This document shows, piece after piece, positions 1-8,264 of a stretch of DNA of 42,830 nt. How positions within the stretch are numbered: the stretch's first letter is position 1; every line of letters begins with the position of its first letter. The stretch lies in contig NZ_MJAJ01000069.1 in NCBI RefSeq assembly GCF_001746365.1, positions 1 to 42,830 on the forward strand, written 5' to 3'. Below the pieces are notes generated by a model that did not search any database, had not been told where the DNA came from, and saw nothing but the letters and a program-made list of their open reading frames with translations. This stretch comes from Streptomyces sp. LUP30 (GTDB lineage Bacteria; Actinomycetota; Actinomycetes; Streptomycetales; Streptomycetaceae). The translations under genes were made by a program, and so were the position numbers.

Positions 1-632
1 ACGCCCTCGTCTGCGACCAGAGCGGCCCCACCGTCCCCAACACCTGCGAAGTCGTCGACAAGGTCCTCTACCGCAGCAGCAGACTCGTCTCACTCGCCGC
101 CACGGCCTACAACAACGAGCACGCCAAGTTCCTCACCGACGGCGGCCTCATGCTCTCCGACCACGACCCGATCACCGTCGGCTTCTCCTGGACCCGCAAC
201 CCGGACTACCAGCTCAGCGACCAGTTCGGCGGCCCCCACGGCGACTACTACAACGACATCGACGCCGTACCGGCGGGCGCGCGCCCTGTCAGCCTGTCGC
301 TGCACAGTGGGGCCCGCGTCGACGGCGTCGGCCTGACCCTCGGCAACGGTCAGGTCCTCAGCCACGGCGGCATCGGCGGGACGGTGTCCACCCTGACCCT
401 CGGCAGTGGGGAGTACGTCACCTCCGCACAACTCTGCCAGGGCCAGAAGGACGGCCTCACCCGGATCTTCTACGCCAAGTTCACCACCGACCGGGGGCGC
501 ACCCTGGCCGGCGGGACCGTCACCTCCGACTGCGTGACACGCACCGCGCCCGCGGGATGGCAGCTCGCCGGCTTCCACGGCCGCGCCGCAGACGAGCTGG
601 ACAAACTCGGCTTCGTCTACACCAAGCGCTGA
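1..632 (+). CDS. Endonuclease/exonuclease/phosphatase-family protein, C-terminal part (5' end outside window)
   Basis: The open frame starts at base 3 and gives the last 209 residues; the start lies upstream. The motif SDHDPI at about residues 52-57 of this fragment is the end of the endonuclease/exonuclease/phosphatase (DNase I-like) fold, whose His and Asp belong to the metal-dependent phosphodiesterase site. The roughly 145 residues after it are rich in Gly, Ser and Thr and in beta-strand-like repeats around residues 95-140, and look like a jacalin-type lectin fold appended to the hydrolase. Such two-domain proteins in Streptomyces are usually secreted, but the signal peptide would be outside the window. 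Substrate cannot be told. A 15-bp inverted repeat follows the stop. Confidence 0.75.
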   Translation, partial: ALVCDQSGPTVPNTCEVVDKVLYRSSRLVSLAATAYNNEHAKFLTDGGLMLSDHDPITVGFSWTRNPDYQLSDQFGGPHGDYYNDIDAVPAGARPVSLSLHSGARVDGVGLTLGNGQVLSHGGIGGTVSTLTLGSGEYVTSAQLCQGQKDGLTRIFYAKFTTDRGRTLAGGTVTSDCVTRTAPAGWQLAGFHGRAADELDKLGFVYTKR

Positions 633-657
633 CCCCGCCCCAGCCCGAGCACGGCGA

Positions 658-744
658 CGGCCGGACCCGCCCCTGCGGCACCGCCCGCCCGCCCAGCACG
701 CACATGGCGTGCGGGCGGCGGGGGCCGGGGGGCGGGTCCGGCCG
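658..744. terminator. Long inverted repeat between convergent genes
   Basis: A perfect 15-bp inverted repeat (658-672 pairs with 730-744) encloses a second stem around the loop ACATG. It lies between two genes that converge, so it probably ends transcription from both sides. No T-run follows, as is common in Streptomyces. Confidence 0.6.
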
Positions 745-755
745 CGGTGGTCGGG

Positions 756-1331
756 TCAGACGTTGACGCCGAAGTCCGCGGCGATGCCCGCCAGTCCGGA
801 GGCATAGCCCTGGCCGACGGCACGGAACTTCCACTCGCCACCGTTGCGGTAGAGCTCGCCGAACACCATGGCCGTCTCCGTCGAGGCGTCCTCGGACAGG
901 TCGTAGCGGGCGATCTCGGCCCCGCCGGCCTGGTTGACGACCCGGATGAAGGCGTTGCGGACCTGGCCGAAGCTCTGTCCGCGGCTCTCGGCGTCGTGGA
1001 TGGACACCGGGAAGACGATCCGGTCGACCTCGGCGGGCACGGCCGCGAGGTTCACCTTGACGGACTCGTCGTCGCCCTCGCCCTCGCCGGTCAGGTTGTC
1101 GCCGGTGTGCTCGACCGAACCGTCGGGGCTGGTCAGGTTGTTGTAGAAGACGAAGTGGCGGTCGGACAGGACCTTGCCGGACGCGTCCAGAAGCAGGGCC
1201 GAGGCGTCGAGGTCGTAGTCGGTGCCCGTGGTGGTGCGCACGTCCCACCCCAGGCCGACGAGAACTGCCGTCAGGCCCGGCGCCTCCTTGTTGAGTGAGA
1301 CGTTGCCGCCCTTGGACAGGGAAACTCCCAC
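756..1331 (-). CDS. TerD family protein
   Basis: This 191-residue protein has the full TerD domain and the usual length. The start is GTG, placed by AAGGAG six bases upstream. The Asp-rich segments DYDLDASALLLD (about residues 38-49) and GDNLTGEGEGDDE (about 77-89) are the calcium-binding signatures of the family. TerD proteins are cytoplasmic Ca-binding proteins linked to tellurite resistance and, in Streptomyces, to differentiation; Streptomyces genomes carry many copies. The gene stands alone here, with no TerB/TerC/TerE neighbours, so a tellurite role is not implied. Its leader holds a 12-bp stem-loop and its promoter region a short palindrome. Confidence 0.93.
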   Translation of the reverse strand: MGVSLSKGGNVSLNKEAPGLTAVLVGLGWDVRTTTGTDYDLDASALLLDASGKVLSDRHFVFYNNLTSPDGSVEHTGDNLTGEGEGDDESVKVNLAAVPAEVDRIVFPVSIHDAESRGQSFGQVRNAFIRVVNQAGGAEIARYDLSEDASTETAMVFGELYRNGGEWKFRAVGQGYASGLAGIAADFGVNV

Positions 1332-1354
1332 GGTGAACTCCTTCGTCGATGCGA

Positions 1355-1383
1355 CAGGTCCGGGCCGTCGCGGCCCGGACCTG
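1355..1383 (-). promoter_or_regulatory. Stem-loop in the terD-family leader
   Basis: A perfect 12-bp stem (1355-1366 with 1372-1383) and 5-nt loop lies 24 bases before the GTG start at 1331 and after the likely promoter. If transcribed it would be in the 5' untranslated leader. It may stabilise the mRNA or attenuate transcription; the sequence does not decide. Confidence 0.5.
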
Positions 1384-1384
1384 A

Positions 1385-1402
1385 AATCTACATCACTGTA
1401 GA
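1385..1402 (-). promoter_or_regulatory. Putative terD-family promoter with overlapping palindrome
   Basis: The palindrome TCTACA-N4-TGTAGA at 1387-1402 overlaps a possible -10 element, TAGATT when read on the minus strand (1385-1390). A dyad placed on a -10 box is typical of a repressor site. The half-site TACA/TGTA recalls BlaI/MecI-type operators but the 4-bp spacer differs, so no regulator is named. Confidence 0.35.
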
Positions 1403-1411
1403 AATCGATGA

Positions 1412-1450
1412 AGGGCCAGTCGCGGCACAGGAGTTGCCGCGACTGGCCCT
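1412..1450. terminator. Very strong hairpin between the sigma gene and the terD-family gene
   Basis: A perfect 16-bp stem (1412-1427 with 1435-1450) carries a 7-nt loop. It sits just upstream of the terD-family promoter and downstream of the sigma factor gene on the minus strand, so it may insulate the two transcription units. Confidence 0.5.
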
Positions 1451-1561
1451 GCCGACATCGCTCACGCGCCCCCCGGTCCGGCGCGTCGGTACGCCCTGGG
1501 GTTCGGCTGCCGCCCGACGAGTGCCGGGACCGAGTCCGTCCTGCCCGAGGCCGGGGGCCCT

Positions 1562-1623
1562 ACGAACACGACCAGCCCCCGTCGGCATCCGGATCCATCC
1601 GTCGCCGACGGGGGCATGTTCGT
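1562..1623. other. Interrupted stem-loop in the sigma-gene 3' region
   Basis: A 12-bp perfect stem (1575-1586 with 1604-1615) is extended by a second 7-bp arm pair (1562-1568 with 1617-1623), enclosing an internal loop. With the hairpins at 1355, 1412 and 1638 it forms an unusually dense run of structure in a 341-base gap with no gene. It may be a 3' stabilising element or a structured RNA. Confidence 0.4.
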
Positions 1624-1637
1624 CCCTGACGTGTGCG

Positions 1638-1661
1638 GTCGCCGCATGTACGGGCGGCGAC
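1638..1661 (-). terminator. Terminator hairpin after the sigma factor gene
   Basis: An 8-bp GC-rich stem (1638-1645 with 1654-1661) lies 11 bases past the stop codon end of the sigma factor gene, the expected place for its terminator. Confidence 0.45.
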
Positions 1662-1672
1662 GCCCGAGTCCG

Positions 1673-2515
1673 TCACTGAGTGGTGAGCATTCCTTCCCGC
1701 AGGCGGGTCAGCATGCGGGTGATCAGGCGGGAGACGTGCATCTGGGAGACGCCGAGACGCTCGCCGATCTCCTTCTGGGTCAGCTCCTCGACGAAGCGCC
1801 AGTGGATGATCTGGCGGTCCCGCTCGTCGAGCTCGGCGATCATCGGCGCGAGGGCGTGGAAGTCCTCGACCAGCCCCAGGGCGGCGTCCTCGTCGCCGAT
1901 GAAGTCCGCGAGCGCGGCCTCGCCGTCCTCGTTGCCGCTGATCGCCGCGTCCAGGGAGGCGGACCGGTAGCCGTTGGAGGCCAGCTGCGCGTCGACGACC
2001 TCCTCCTCCGGCAGGCTCATCAGCTCGGACAGTTCCCTGGTGGTCGGCGTCCGGCCCAGCCGGCTCCGCAGTTCCTCATTGGCGCGGGCCAGCTGGACGC
2101 GCGCCTCCTGCAGCCGGCGCGGCACGTGCACGGCCCAGGAGGTGTCGCGGAAGAAGCGCTTGATCTCGCCCACGATGTACGGCACGGCGAAGGAGGTGAA
2201 CTCGACCTCGCGGGTGAGCTCGAACCGGTCGATCGCCTTGATCAGACCGATCATGCCGACCTGGACGATGTCCTCCATCTCTTCCGGTCCGCGGCTGCGG
2301 AAGCGGCCGGCAGCGTAGCGGACCAGGGACATGTTCATCTCGATGAGCGTGTTGCGGGCGTACTGGTATTCGGGCGTCCCCTCCTCCAGCACCGTGAGCT
2401 GGTCGAAGAACACCTTCGACAACTCCCGCGCGTCCTTCGGCGCCACCTTGGACGGGTCCGCGATCTCCGGAACCTCCACGGTCCGCCCAGCAGCCGGCGC
2501 GGTCGTCGTCAACAT
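1673..2515 (-). CDS. SigB/SigF-type RNA polymerase sigma factor
   Basis: The 280-residue protein belongs to the SigB/SigF group that serves stress response and sporulation in Streptomyces. Regions 2.1-2.4 span about residues 45-125 (EDIVQVGMIGLIKAIDRFE, then EVEFTSFAVPYIVGEIKRFFRD), region 3 about 128-205, and region 4 about 225-278 with the helix-turn-helix TQKEIGERLGVSQMHVSRLI. ATG 2515 is chosen because GGGAGGGG lies eight bases upstream; an in-frame ATG further out (2542) has no such site. Sigmas of this group are held by RsbW-like anti-sigma kinases and freed by STAS proteins; a set of such partners lies at 11.7-14 kb and a second phosphatase at 36.4 kb. Which paralogue (SigB, F, G, H, K and others) it is cannot be settled by eye. 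Confidence 0.93.
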   Translation of the reverse strand: MLTTTAPAAGRTVEVPEIADPSKVAPKDARELSKVFFDQLTVLEEGTPEYQYARNTLIEMNMSLVRYAAGRFRSRGPEEMEDIVQVGMIGLIKAIDRFELTREVEFTSFAVPYIVGEIKRFFRDTSWAVHVPRRLQEARVQLARANEELRSRLGRTPTTRELSELMSLPEEEVVDAQLASNGYRSASLDAAISGNEDGEAALADFIGDEDAALGLVEDFHALAPMIAELDERDRQIIHWRFVEELTQKEIGERLGVSQMHVSRLITRMLTRLREGMLTTQ

Positions 2516-2577
2516 GATGTGCCCCTCCCTGTCGATCAGCATCGTTCTCGCCGGTCCCTGCTCCGGCAAGGACGCGC

Positions 2578-2602
2578 TTACCCCGCGATCCGGAGCACAT
2601 GC
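2578..2602 (-). promoter_or_regulatory. SigB-type promoter upstream of the sigma factor gene
   Basis: Read on the minus strand, GCAT, 15 bases, then GGGTAA fits the Streptomyces SigB-type pattern GNNT-N14-16-GGGTA(C/T) except for the last base. It lies 63 bases before ATG 2515. Sigma genes of this group often transcribe themselves, so positive autoregulation is likely. Confidence 0.5.
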
Positions 2603-2691
2603 CTGCGTCTTGCCGACCGATCATCGGATTCTTTTCCGGATCCCGGGCCCCGGGTCCCGAGCTGCCGGACCCCGTCCCGGGTGGGGCAGGC

Positions 2692-4452
2692 TCAGTCGTC
2701 GCTGTCTCCCCGGCTGCGGACGACCTCCTTCACCTTGGCGACGGCGAAGCCCCAGCCCTGCTCCACGGTCGGCTTGGCCGGGACGGCGATCTCGTCGGGG
2801 TTGGTGAGGACGTCCAGCAGCACGGGGCCGGGGGTGTCGAAGGCGCGGCGGACGGCGCTCTCCAGGTCGGCCGGGTCGGTCACGCGGATGCCGGTGATGC
2901 CCATGGCCTCGGCGACGGCCGCGAAGTCGGGGTTGTCCAGCACGGTGCCGAACTCGGGAAGACCGGCCTGTTCCTGCTCCAGCTTCACCATGCCGAGCCG
3001 GCGGTTGTCGAAGACGACGAGCTTGACGGGGAGGCGGTGCGTCTTGAGCGTCATGAGGTCGCCCAGGAGCATGCTGAGCCCGCCGTCGCCGCAGAACGCC
3101 ACGACCTGGCGCTCACGGTCCAGGCACTGGGCGCCCAGCGCCTGGGGCATGGCGTTGGCCATGGAGCCGAGGTTGTAGGAGCCGATCAGACGCCGCTCAC
3201 CGCGCATCTCGACGAAGCGCGAGAGCCACACCGTTGCCATGCCCGTGTCGGAGGTGAAGACGGCGTCGTCGGACGCGATCCGGTCCACGAGGGCGGCCAG
3301 CGCCTCCGGACGGATGTCGTGGCTGCGGTTGTCCAGAGCGGAGCGGACGCGGCCCACGAGACCCTTGTCGTGCGACGGATCGGCCAGCCGGGCCTGTCCG
3401 GCGCGCCACTTGTCGAAACGTTCGCGGGCCTTCTCCAGGTGCGAGCGGTCGCGCGCGCCCTCGGTCCCGGCGGGCGCGGCGTCGAGCCGGGCCAGGATGT
3501 CGCGCACGGTGGCGCCGGTGTCGCCGACGAGCCCCACCTCGACGGGCACCCGACGGCCGATGTGCGCGGCCTCGGTGTCCACCTGGATGACGGTCCGGCC
3601 CTCGGGATACCAGTCCCGGTAGGGGAAGTCGGTGCCGAGCAGCAGGAGCGTGTCCGCGTCCTGGAGCGCCGACGCGGCCGCCGGGTTGCCGATCAGGCCC
3701 GTCTGACCGACCTGGAAGGGGTTGGCGTCGCCCTCGAAACCGGCCTTGGCCTTCAGGGTGAGGACCATCGGCGCGGCGAGGCGGTCGGCGAGCGCGAGGA
3801 CGTCCGCACGCGCGCCGCGTGCGCCCTGACCGACGAGCAGTGTGACCCGTTCGGCGCTGTCGAGGAGCTCCACGGCCCGGCCCACGGCGGACTCGTCGGG
3901 GCGGCTCAGGGGCGGGTTCAGGGAGAAGCGCGCCGGACGGTCGGCGGTCAGTTCCTGTTCCCCCAGGTCGCCGGGCACGGTCAGCACGGCGACCCCCTTG
4001 CGGCCCAGGGCGTTGCGCACCGCCGTCTCCAGCATCTGCGGCAGCTGGTCGGGCGAGGTGATGGTGGCGCGGAAGACGGCCACGTCGCTGAAGAGGGCGT
4101 CGTTGTCGACCTCCTGGAAGTAGTCGCTGCCCAGTTCCGCGAGGGGCACCTGGCCGGCGATCGCCAGCACCGGGGTACGGCTCTTCGCCGCGTCGTACAG
4201 CCCGTTGAGCAGATGGACGGAACCGGGTCCGACGGTGCCCATGCAGACGCCGAGCGTGTCGCTGAGCTGCGACTGGGCGCTCGCGGCGAACGCCGCCGCC
4301 TCCTCGTGCCGACAGCTCACCCACTCCAGTCCCTCGGTGGTGCGGATGGCGTCGGTGACGGGGTTGAGCGCGTCTCCCACGACGCCGAAGACCTGGCGCA
4401 CACCGAGTTCGCTCAGTGCGTCCACGATGACACGGGCAACGGTACGGGCCAC
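2692..4452 (-). CDS. poxB: Thiamine-diphosphate enzyme, PoxB-like pyruvate oxidase/dehydrogenase
   Basis: The 586-residue protein has the three-domain layout of the PoxB/acetolactate-synthase family: N-terminal TPP-binding domain with the catalytic Glu in CRHEEAAAF (about residue 50), a central FAD/nucleotide domain (about 190-320) and a C-terminal TPP domain with the GDG...N metal-binding motif (FCGDGGLS to VVFDNRRLG). PoxB oxidises pyruvate to acetate and CO2, passing electrons to the quinone pool at the membrane face. The start is GTG 4452, set by GGAG six bases upstream; the frame is open further out but lacks a ribosome site. It lies 13 bases after the glutamate-synthase-like gene, so they form an operon. 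A plain acetolactate synthase is less likely because no small regulatory subunit gene is present. Confidence 0.85.
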   Translation of the reverse strand: MARTVARVIVDALSELGVRQVFGVVGDALNPVTDAIRTTEGLEWVSCRHEEAAAFAASAQSQLSDTLGVCMGTVGPGSVHLLNGLYDAAKSRTPVLAIAGQVPLAELGSDYFQEVDNDALFSDVAVFRATITSPDQLPQMLETAVRNALGRKGVAVLTVPGDLGEQELTADRPARFSLNPPLSRPDESAVGRAVELLDSAERVTLLVGQGARGARADVLALADRLAAPMVLTLKAKAGFEGDANPFQVGQTGLIGNPAAASALQDADTLLLLGTDFPYRDWYPEGRTVIQVDTEAAHIGRRVPVEVGLVGDTGATVRDILARLDAAPAGTEGARDRSHLEKARERFDKWRAGQARLADPSHDKGLVGRVRSALDNRSHDIRPEALAALVDRIASDDAVFTSDTGMATVWLSRFVEMRGERRLIGSYNLGSMANAMPQALGAQCLDRERQVVAFCGDGGLSMLLGDLMTLKTHRLPVKLVVFDNRRLGMVKLEQEQAGLPEFGTVLDNPDFAAVAEAMGITGIRVTDPADLESAVRRAFDTPGPVLLDVLTNPDEIAVPAKPTVEQGWGFAVAKVKEVVRSRGDSDD

Positions 4453-4465
4453 TTGGCACTCCAGT

Positions 4466-6049
4466 TCAGACGGTGAATCGGTCAGGGTCGGCGGCCTTCC
4501 AGTCGGCCGCCCAGGACAGGGGAGGCTCGGCGAGCAGCTGCCCCGGCTCGAGCCACTCGTACAGCTCCGCGTAGGAGCGTTCGGTGTAGGGGTCGATGCG
4601 TCGTCGGAGCATGTGCGGACGCAGCTGGGCCGGATCGGTGACACCCATGGAGGCCATGATCTGCAGGGCGCTGGCCACGGTCGCTTCCTGGAAGCGCTGG
4701 ACGCGCGGCGTCTTGTCGCGGACGTCGAGGGCGCGGGCGCGCCGGGGGTCCTGGGTCGTGACGCCGGTCGGGCAGGTGTTCGTGTGGCAGCGCTGGGCCT
4801 GGATGCAGCCGACGGCGAACATCATCGCCCGTGCGGCGTTGCCGTAGTCGGCGCCCTGGACGAGGCGTTTGACCAGATCGGTACCGGTGGCGATCTTGCC
4901 GCTCGCGCCGACCTTGACGAGGTCCCGCAGGCCCGTGCCGACCAGGGCGTTGTGGACCGTGAGGAGGCCTTCGGTGAGCGGGGTGCCGACGTGGTCGGCG
5001 AACTCCAGCGGCGCCGCGCCGGTGCCGCCCTCGGCGCCGTCCACGATGATGAAGTCGGGAACCGTGCCCTCCTCCAGCATGGCCTTGCACACGGCGAGGA
5101 ACTGCCGGCGCGACCCGACGCAGAGCTTGAACCCGGTCGGCTTGCCGTCGGCGAGCTCCCGCATGTGCGCGATGAAGCGGACGAGTTCGCGCGGGGTGGA
5201 GAAGACCTTGTGGTAGGGCGGTGAGACGACCGTCCGGCCTTGGGGCACGTCCCGGACCCGGGCGATCTCGGCGTTGACCTTGGCCCCCGGCAGGACCCCT
5301 CCGATCCCCGGCTTGGCGCCCTGCGACAGTTTCAGGGACACGCACTTGACGTGGTCGTGGGCGGCCTTGTCGGCGAACTCGGACGGGTCGAAGTCGCCGT
5401 CCTGGGTGCGGCAGCCGAAGTAGCCGGTGCCGATCTCCCAGACGATGTCGCCCCCAGGACGCAGGTGGTACTCGGAGAGGCCGCCCTCTCCGGTGTCGTG
5501 GGCGAAGCCCCCGGCCGCGGCTCCGCCGTTCAGCGCGAGGATCGCGTTGGCCGACAGCGAGCCGAAGCTCATGGCCGACACGTTGAGCAGGGCCATGTCG
5601 TAGGGGCGGGTGCAGTCGGGGCCGCCGATGTGCACCCGCGGCGGTGTCTTCGGCACCTCGCGGGGCGCCATCGACGGCACCAGGAACTCGTAGCCGGGCT
5701 GGTACACGTCACGCTCGGTGCCGTACGGCTCCTCGGCGGCGGTGCCCTTCGCCCGCTCGTAGACGATGCTGCGCACGTCCCGGTCGAAGGGGCGGCCGTC
5801 GTAGTTCCGCTCGATGAAGTACTGCTGGAGTTCCGGACGGATCCGCTCCAGGAGGTAGCGGGCATGGCCCAGGACGGGATAGTTGCGCAGCACCGAGTGG
5901 CGGCGCTGCAGCAGGTCCCGGACTCCCAGGAGTCCCAGAAGCAGCAGCGGGACGGCGGCGATGAGCCAGTAGAGCGAGATCCCGACCGCTGCCGCCACGG
6001 CCACGAGAGCGACGAGCAGAGTCACAAGAACGATTCCGACGCGTGTCAC
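4466..6049 (-). CDS. Membrane-anchored FMN-binding glutamate synthase family protein
   Basis: Two hydrophobic helices near the N-terminus (about residues 5-45) are followed by the FMN/Fe-S synthase domain of the GltB large subunit, without the glutamine amidotransferase domain. The segment CIQAQRCHTNTCPTGV carries the C-x5-C-x4-C spacing of the 3Fe-4S cluster, and the glycine-rich stretches FGSLSANAILALNGG and DGAEGGTGAAPLEFADH shape the FMN site. The family (YerD-like) lacks a proven role; without a glutaminase domain it should not make glutamate from glutamine by itself. I prefer GTG 6049, with AAGG eight bases upstream, giving 527 residues; an in-frame ATG at 6109 lacks a good ribosome site. 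It is the first gene of the operon with the PoxB-like enzyme, which hints at shared flavin redox work at the membrane. Confidence 0.87.
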   Translation of the reverse strand: MTRVGIVLVTLLVALVAVAAAVGISLYWLIAAVPLLLLGLLGVRDLLQRRHSVLRNYPVLGHARYLLERIRPELQQYFIERNYDGRPFDRDVRSIVYERAKGTAAEEPYGTERDVYQPGYEFLVPSMAPREVPKTPPRVHIGGPDCTRPYDMALLNVSAMSFGSLSANAILALNGGAAAGGFAHDTGEGGLSEYHLRPGGDIVWEIGTGYFGCRTQDGDFDPSEFADKAAHDHVKCVSLKLSQGAKPGIGGVLPGAKVNAEIARVRDVPQGRTVVSPPYHKVFSTPRELVRFIAHMRELADGKPTGFKLCVGSRRQFLAVCKAMLEEGTVPDFIIVDGAEGGTGAAPLEFADHVGTPLTEGLLTVHNALVGTGLRDLVKVGASGKIATGTDLVKRLVQGADYGNAARAMMFAVGCIQAQRCHTNTCPTGVTTQDPRRARALDVRDKTPRVQRFQEATVASALQIMASMGVTDPAQLRPHMLRRRIDPYTERSYAELYEWLEPGQLLAEPPLSWAADWKAADPDRFTV

Positions 6050-6192
6050 GTTTCGCACCTTGCCCGCCAGGCGTGTCCCATGCACGTCGCCGCCACCCGA
6101 ACGGCTCATGAAATGGTCAAGGAACCCGCCGCGGCGCCCGAACCTGCCAGGTCACCGCCCGGCGCGTCCGGCTCACCGGGGGCGCCGCTCGG

Positions 6193-7326
6193 TCACGCGC
6201 TCCGTTCGGCTCCGGCGAACGCGGTGATCAGGCCGTGGGGTGCGTCCTCGCCGAACATGAGCTCGTGCAGGCGGGCGCCGTCGGCGGCCGTCTCGGTGCT
6301 CCGGCGGAACATGGCCTGCTCGTAGGCGGTGAGCGCGGCCTCGACGTCGTCGGGATGCCCGGCGAGGGCCTCGCCGAGTTCGGCGCCGTCGTACATGGCC
6401 AGATTGGCGCCTTCGCCGTCGGGGGCCGAGACGTGGGCGGCGTCGCCCAGCAGGGTCACGCCGGGCATCCGGTCCCATCGGTGCCCGACGGGCAGCGCGT
6501 TGAGGGGCCGCAGGACGGGCGCGGTGTCGCTGTCGGTGATCAGCGCGGTGAGCTCCGGCGCCCAGCCCTGAAACTCCTGTGCGATACGTGCGATCGCCGC
6601 GGCGGGGTCGGTGAAGTCGACGGCGGCGAACCACTCCTGCGGTTCGGAGAGCGCCACATAGGTGTGCAGGGTGGCCCCGCTCTCGCGGTGCGCCTGGATC
6701 CCCCTGCCCGGGGCGAGCGCGAGCATCGATCCGCCGCCCACGGCCTTCGCGGCGGCAGGGTGCCGGGTGTCGCAGTCGAACAGGTAGGTCTCCACGAACG
6801 ACCGGCCGAAGTAGCGGGGTGTGGCGGTGGAGAGCAGCGGGCGGACGCGCGACCATGCGCCGTCCGCGCCGACCAGCAGGCTCGTGACGACGGTGGCGCC
6901 GTCGGTGAAGGTCACCTCGTGGCGTCCCTCGCCCAGGGAGCGGACGCCGGTCGCCTTGCGGCCCCACCGGACGGCGTCGGCCGGGAGCGAGTCGAGCAGC
7001 ATCCTCCGCAACTCGCCACGCTGCACCTCGGGGCGTCCGCCGGTGCCGTCGTCGGGCTCCTCGAACAGGACGGTTCCGTCGCGGTCGAGGAGCCGCAGGG
7101 CCTGGCGGCCGGGCAGGATGAGGCTGCGGAACCGGTCCGTCAGGCCCGCCGCCCGCAGAGCGAGCTGACCGTTGTGGTCGTGGATGTCGAGCATCCCGCC
7201 CTGCGCACGAGCCGTCGGCGATGTCTCCGCCTCGTAGACGGTGGCCCGAATGCCGTGGACGTGCAGGACGCGGGCGAGGACCAGCCCGCCGAGTCCGGCG
7301 CCGACGATGGTGACGTCATAGGTCAT
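6193..7326 (-). CDS. FAD-dependent monooxygenase, TetX-like
   Basis: This 377-residue class A flavoprotein monooxygenase begins with the Rossmann motif VGAGLGGLVLARVL (residues 8-21), has the NADPH/FAD motif GADGAWSRVR near residue 154, and the FAD ribityl-binding motif GVTLLGDAAHVSAPDGEGAN near residue 290. These are the three hallmarks of p-hydroxybenzoate-hydroxylase-fold enzymes; the overall pattern resembles TetX-type hydroxylases that act on tetracyclines or other polyketides. The ATG is supported by AAGGA six bases upstream. It is 143 bases past the start of the glutamate-synthase-like gene and may be a separate unit. Substrate unknown; a resistance role is only a guess. Confidence 0.88.
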   Translation of the reverse strand: MTYDVTIVGAGLGGLVLARVLHVHGIRATVYEAETSPTARAQGGMLDIHDHNGQLALRAAGLTDRFRSLILPGRQALRLLDRDGTVLFEEPDDGTGGRPEVQRGELRRMLLDSLPADAVRWGRKATGVRSLGEGRHEVTFTDGATVVTSLLVGADGAWSRVRPLLSTATPRYFGRSFVETYLFDCDTRHPAAAKAVGGGSMLALAPGRGIQAHRESGATLHTYVALSEPQEWFAAVDFTDPAAAIARIAQEFQGWAPELTALITDSDTAPVLRPLNALPVGHRWDRMPGVTLLGDAAHVSAPDGEGANLAMYDGAELGEALAGHPDDVEAALTAYEQAMFRRSTETAADGARLHELMFGEDAPHGLITAFAGAERSA

Positions 7327-7613
7327 GGTGATTCCTTACGGGTCGCACGCCCGCCGGACGGCCGCCGGCGGGATCTCCTGCAAGGTTCCAGACCTCGCCG
7401 ACAGACTGCCGACACAGGACCGACAGCCCCGGCAGACCACCGACACCGCCCGTCCGGGGAACTGTCACCGCAGGTCGCGGCCGCCGTTCCGGCACGAGAG
7501 AGCGCCACGGGGCCGGGGCGTCCGGCCCTGAGCGGTGCGCCCCGCAGGACGCAGGCGTCCTCCACGCGGGTGGGCGCGGGGGCTCGTCCCCTCAGGCGGC
7601 GATGCCCGCCCCC

Positions 7614-8264
7614 TCAGGCCGCTGCGCTCGGAGCCCCGCGCCCCTCGGCCTCGTCGAGGAGCACGACGAGGGCCGCGCGGGCCCGTGCGACCCGTGAGCG
7701 GATCGTCCCGACCGGGCAGCCGCTGGCCTCGGCCGCCTCCTCGTACGGCAGCCCCGCCAACTGGGTGAGGACGAACGCCTCGCGACGCTCGGCCGGCAGC
7801 GCGTCCAGCAGGTCGAGCAGCGCAACGCCGTCGTCGAATCCGGGCAGACCTCCGGGCTGGGCGCGGTCGGCCCAGGTCGTCCAGTCGTCCACGTCGGCCG
7901 ACCGCGGCCGGGCGGCGGCGCGCCGCAGGCTGTCGACGACCGTGCGGCGCGCGATGGACAGCAGCCAGGTGCGGGCGGACGAGCGCCCCTCGAACCGGTG
8001 CAGACTGCCGAGTGCCCGCAGAAAGGTGTCCTGGGCGAGGTCGTCGGCCAGTTGGCGGTCGGCGGAGAGGTAGGTGACATAGCGGACGACGTCCGGATGC
8101 AGGGCACGCACGAAGCGGTCGACGGCGTCGGGATCGCCGGCCCGGGCGGCGAGGGCCCAGACGGTCGCCGGATCGTCGGCCGGCGTCGTCGTGGCGGGTC
8201 GGTCCGCCGTCACGCACCCCGTGTCGCGCTTCTCGGACGGCAGGGGGAGGACAGGAGTGATCAC
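7614..8264 (-). CDS. ECF-type sigma factor
   Basis: The 216-residue protein has sigma region 2 at about residues 50-110 (DDLAQDTFLRALGSLHRFEG, then SARTWLLSIARRTVVDSLRR) and region 4 at about 150-205 (LPAERREAFVLTQLAGLPYEE, then GCPVGTIRSRVARARAAL). There is no region 3, as in the ECF group. GTG 8264 is chosen from AAGGA six bases upstream; a second GTG 17 codons later is possible. No zinc-finger anti-sigma gene follows. It is the last of four minus-strand genes with two DUF5134-like membrane proteins and a YcnI-like protein, which are its likely regulators or targets. Confidence 0.9.
   Translation of the reverse strand: MITPVLPLPSEKRDTGCVTADRPATTTPADDPATVWALAARAGDPDAVDRFVRALHPDVVRYVTYLSADRQLADDLAQDTFLRALGSLHRFEGRSSARTWLLSIARRTVVDSLRRAAARPRSADVDDWTTWADRAQPGGLPGFDDGVALLDLLDALPAERREAFVLTQLAGLPYEEAAEASGCPVGTIRSRVARARAALVVLLDEAEGRGAPSAAA

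Noticed and set aside
1616..3178. A 520-codon plus-strand frame
   Set aside because: Antisense to the sigma factor gene and the end of the PoxB-like gene; no coherent domain.
2599..4476. A 625-codon plus-strand frame
   Set aside because: Antisense to the PoxB-like gene, no ribosome site, composition Gly/Val/His-rich and no motifs.
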